Positions 63,520-64,000 of a stretch of 64,000 nucleotides of DNA are shown here, one piece after another; within the stretch, counting starts at the first letter, position 1; the number at the start of each line of letters is the position of its first letter. A model generated the notes under the pieces. That model was not told where the DNA came from. It did no database searches and saw nothing but the letters and a program-made list of their open reading frames with translations. The position numbers and the translations under genes are program-made. Origin of the DNA: Bacillota bacterium (GTDB lineage: Bacteria > Bacillota > Clostridia > Christensenellales > SZUA-584); contig JAEXTV010000028.1 in assembly GCA_023406895.1 (NCBI GenBank), forward strand, positions 71,458 to 135,457, in the 5' to 3' direction.

Positions 63520-63848
63520 ACCGGTCATCATCGCACGCCCTGGAAGTACCAACCTGTCTGCTTAAAGGCTCCACACCTCGGCAGACGGCTCTGTTTTTGC
63601 AGACCTTCCTGTCGTGCCTCCGTTGGTGATGAGCGCGGCGACGTGATTGAGAATCCGTTTGAGCACCCGCACCCGACGAAGACGCCATTTCGCTTTTTTG
63701 AGAAGGCATTGATCGTATGTCAGCGGCCTGATCCGTCAGGTGGCTGATATGGTGCTCTTTATGGGCACCTTTACTTATCCCTCTATCAGGTAACAGCAGC
63801 GCTTAAACAGCGTGGAATCAGCCATGAGGGAAGCGCCGCAAAATTATC
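63520..63848. other. Gene-poor gap with a possible decayed C-terminal fragment
   Basis: No intact gene. On the minus strand ~63563-63738 an open stretch reads LTYDQCLLKKAKWRLRRVRV, rich in Arg/Lys and ending at a TAA, reminiscent of a transposase tail but not assignable. A hairpin on the plus strand at 63751-63769 (GGTGCTC / GGGCACC, loop TTTAT, then TTTACTT) could be a weak terminator of the GT4 gene. Confidence 0.35.
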
Positions 63849-64000
63849 GGTTCTATACTATACATTGGGGTGAAAAAAAGAAGAGGCATAAATCTTCAAA
63901 ACCTTGTAGACTAAAGTTACACCACATAACAAGTCGCAAGGAGAGAAATATGCCTCAAGTGGATTATAGCGCGAAACTGCTCGATATGGAAGACATACAG
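63849..64000 (+). mobile_element. Left part of a probable insertion sequence (ISL3-like)
   Basis: From GGTTCTATACTATACATTGG onward the sequence changes to an AT-rich leader followed by a new gene with a perfect ribosome binding site. The end sequence is reminiscent of ISL3-type termini, but the right end is outside the window, so the family is a guess. Confidence 0.4.
63950..64000 (+). CDS. Start of a probable transposase gene (cut by window edge)
   Basis: ATG at 63950 preceded by AAGGAGAG. Only 17 codons are visible (MPQVDYSAKLLDMEDIQ). The K-L-L-D-M-E-D-I opening is similar to starts of ISL3-type transposases. Too short to be sure. Confidence 0.45.
   Translation, partial: MPQVDYSAKLLDMEDIQ

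Overview
The window looks like a chromosomal segment of a Gram-positive anaerobe of the Bacillota, most likely a Clostridia lineage. The reasons are strong GGAGG-type ribosome binding sites, frequent TTG and GTG starts, sigma-A-like promoters, an HD-GYP protein, YfhO and MBOAT envelope genes, and no outer-membrane genes. No RNA gene or CRISPR array was seen. The first ~26 kb and the last ~4 kb read GC-richer than the polysaccharide block at ~42-52 kb.

Region 1 (about 0.57-23.5 kb, minus strand) is the most unusual part. A single long, tightly coupled operon runs from a strong promoter at 23516-23544. In order it encodes: a 1856-aa membrane-anchored repeat protein; a 523-residue anchored protein with a GGX collagen-like segment; an F-type ATPase set in the canonical order c, b-delta fusion, alpha, gamma, beta, epsilon; a small multi-pass membrane protein; a 249-residue anchored protein; and a ~3065-residue anchored protein with Ig-like and GLUG/beta-helix repeats. 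The catalytic residues of F1 are retained. However, the c-subunit lacks the ion-binding carboxylate in helix 2 and no a-subunit is encoded. The four surface proteins appear to share a membrane-proximal beta domain. I infer a rotary ATPase that no longer pumps ions and instead acts on envelope or surface proteins. It would be analogous in logic, not in sequence, to the F1-like ATPases of mycoplasmas (gliding motor, MIB-MIP system). A deoC gene with its own promoter follows at the window edge.

Region 2 (23.6-29.8 kb) starts with an HD-GYP protein and a lipoprotein transcribed divergently from the motor operon. A four-to-six-helix membrane protein and a seven-copy array of ~90-bp inverted-repeat elements follow. 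Next comes an NMT1/SsuA-type ABC importer, with an intrinsic terminator between the binding protein gene and the ATPase gene.

Region 3 (30-42.3 kb, minus strand) is an ABC-exported polysaccharide operon. It contains a DUF4214-like protein, an amino-sugar acetyltransferase and aminotransferase pair (perosamine-type), six GT4 glycosyltransferases, Wzm and Wzt (the latter with a DUF4214-like insert and a carbohydrate-binding C-terminus), and a small coiled-coil protein.

Region 4 (42.4-62.0 kb, minus strand) holds envelope-glycan modification genes: an AlgX-like and MBOAT acetylation pair, YfhO, two paralogous GT-C-like membrane proteins, a GT2 with GtrA, and a CDP-3,6-dideoxyhexose pathway (ddhA, ddhB, ddhC). 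The last is joined to an acetolactate-synthase-like TPP enzyme, an aldolase and a 4-ketoreductase, which suggests a branched-chain, yersiniose-like sugar. Scars of past rearrangement are visible: a GT2 C-terminal remnant fused to a YfhO N-terminal remnant, a ~290-bp direct repeat and a decayed HAD phosphatase.

Region 5 (62.2-64 kb, plus strand) has a lone GT4 gene and the start of a probable insertion sequence cut by the window edge.
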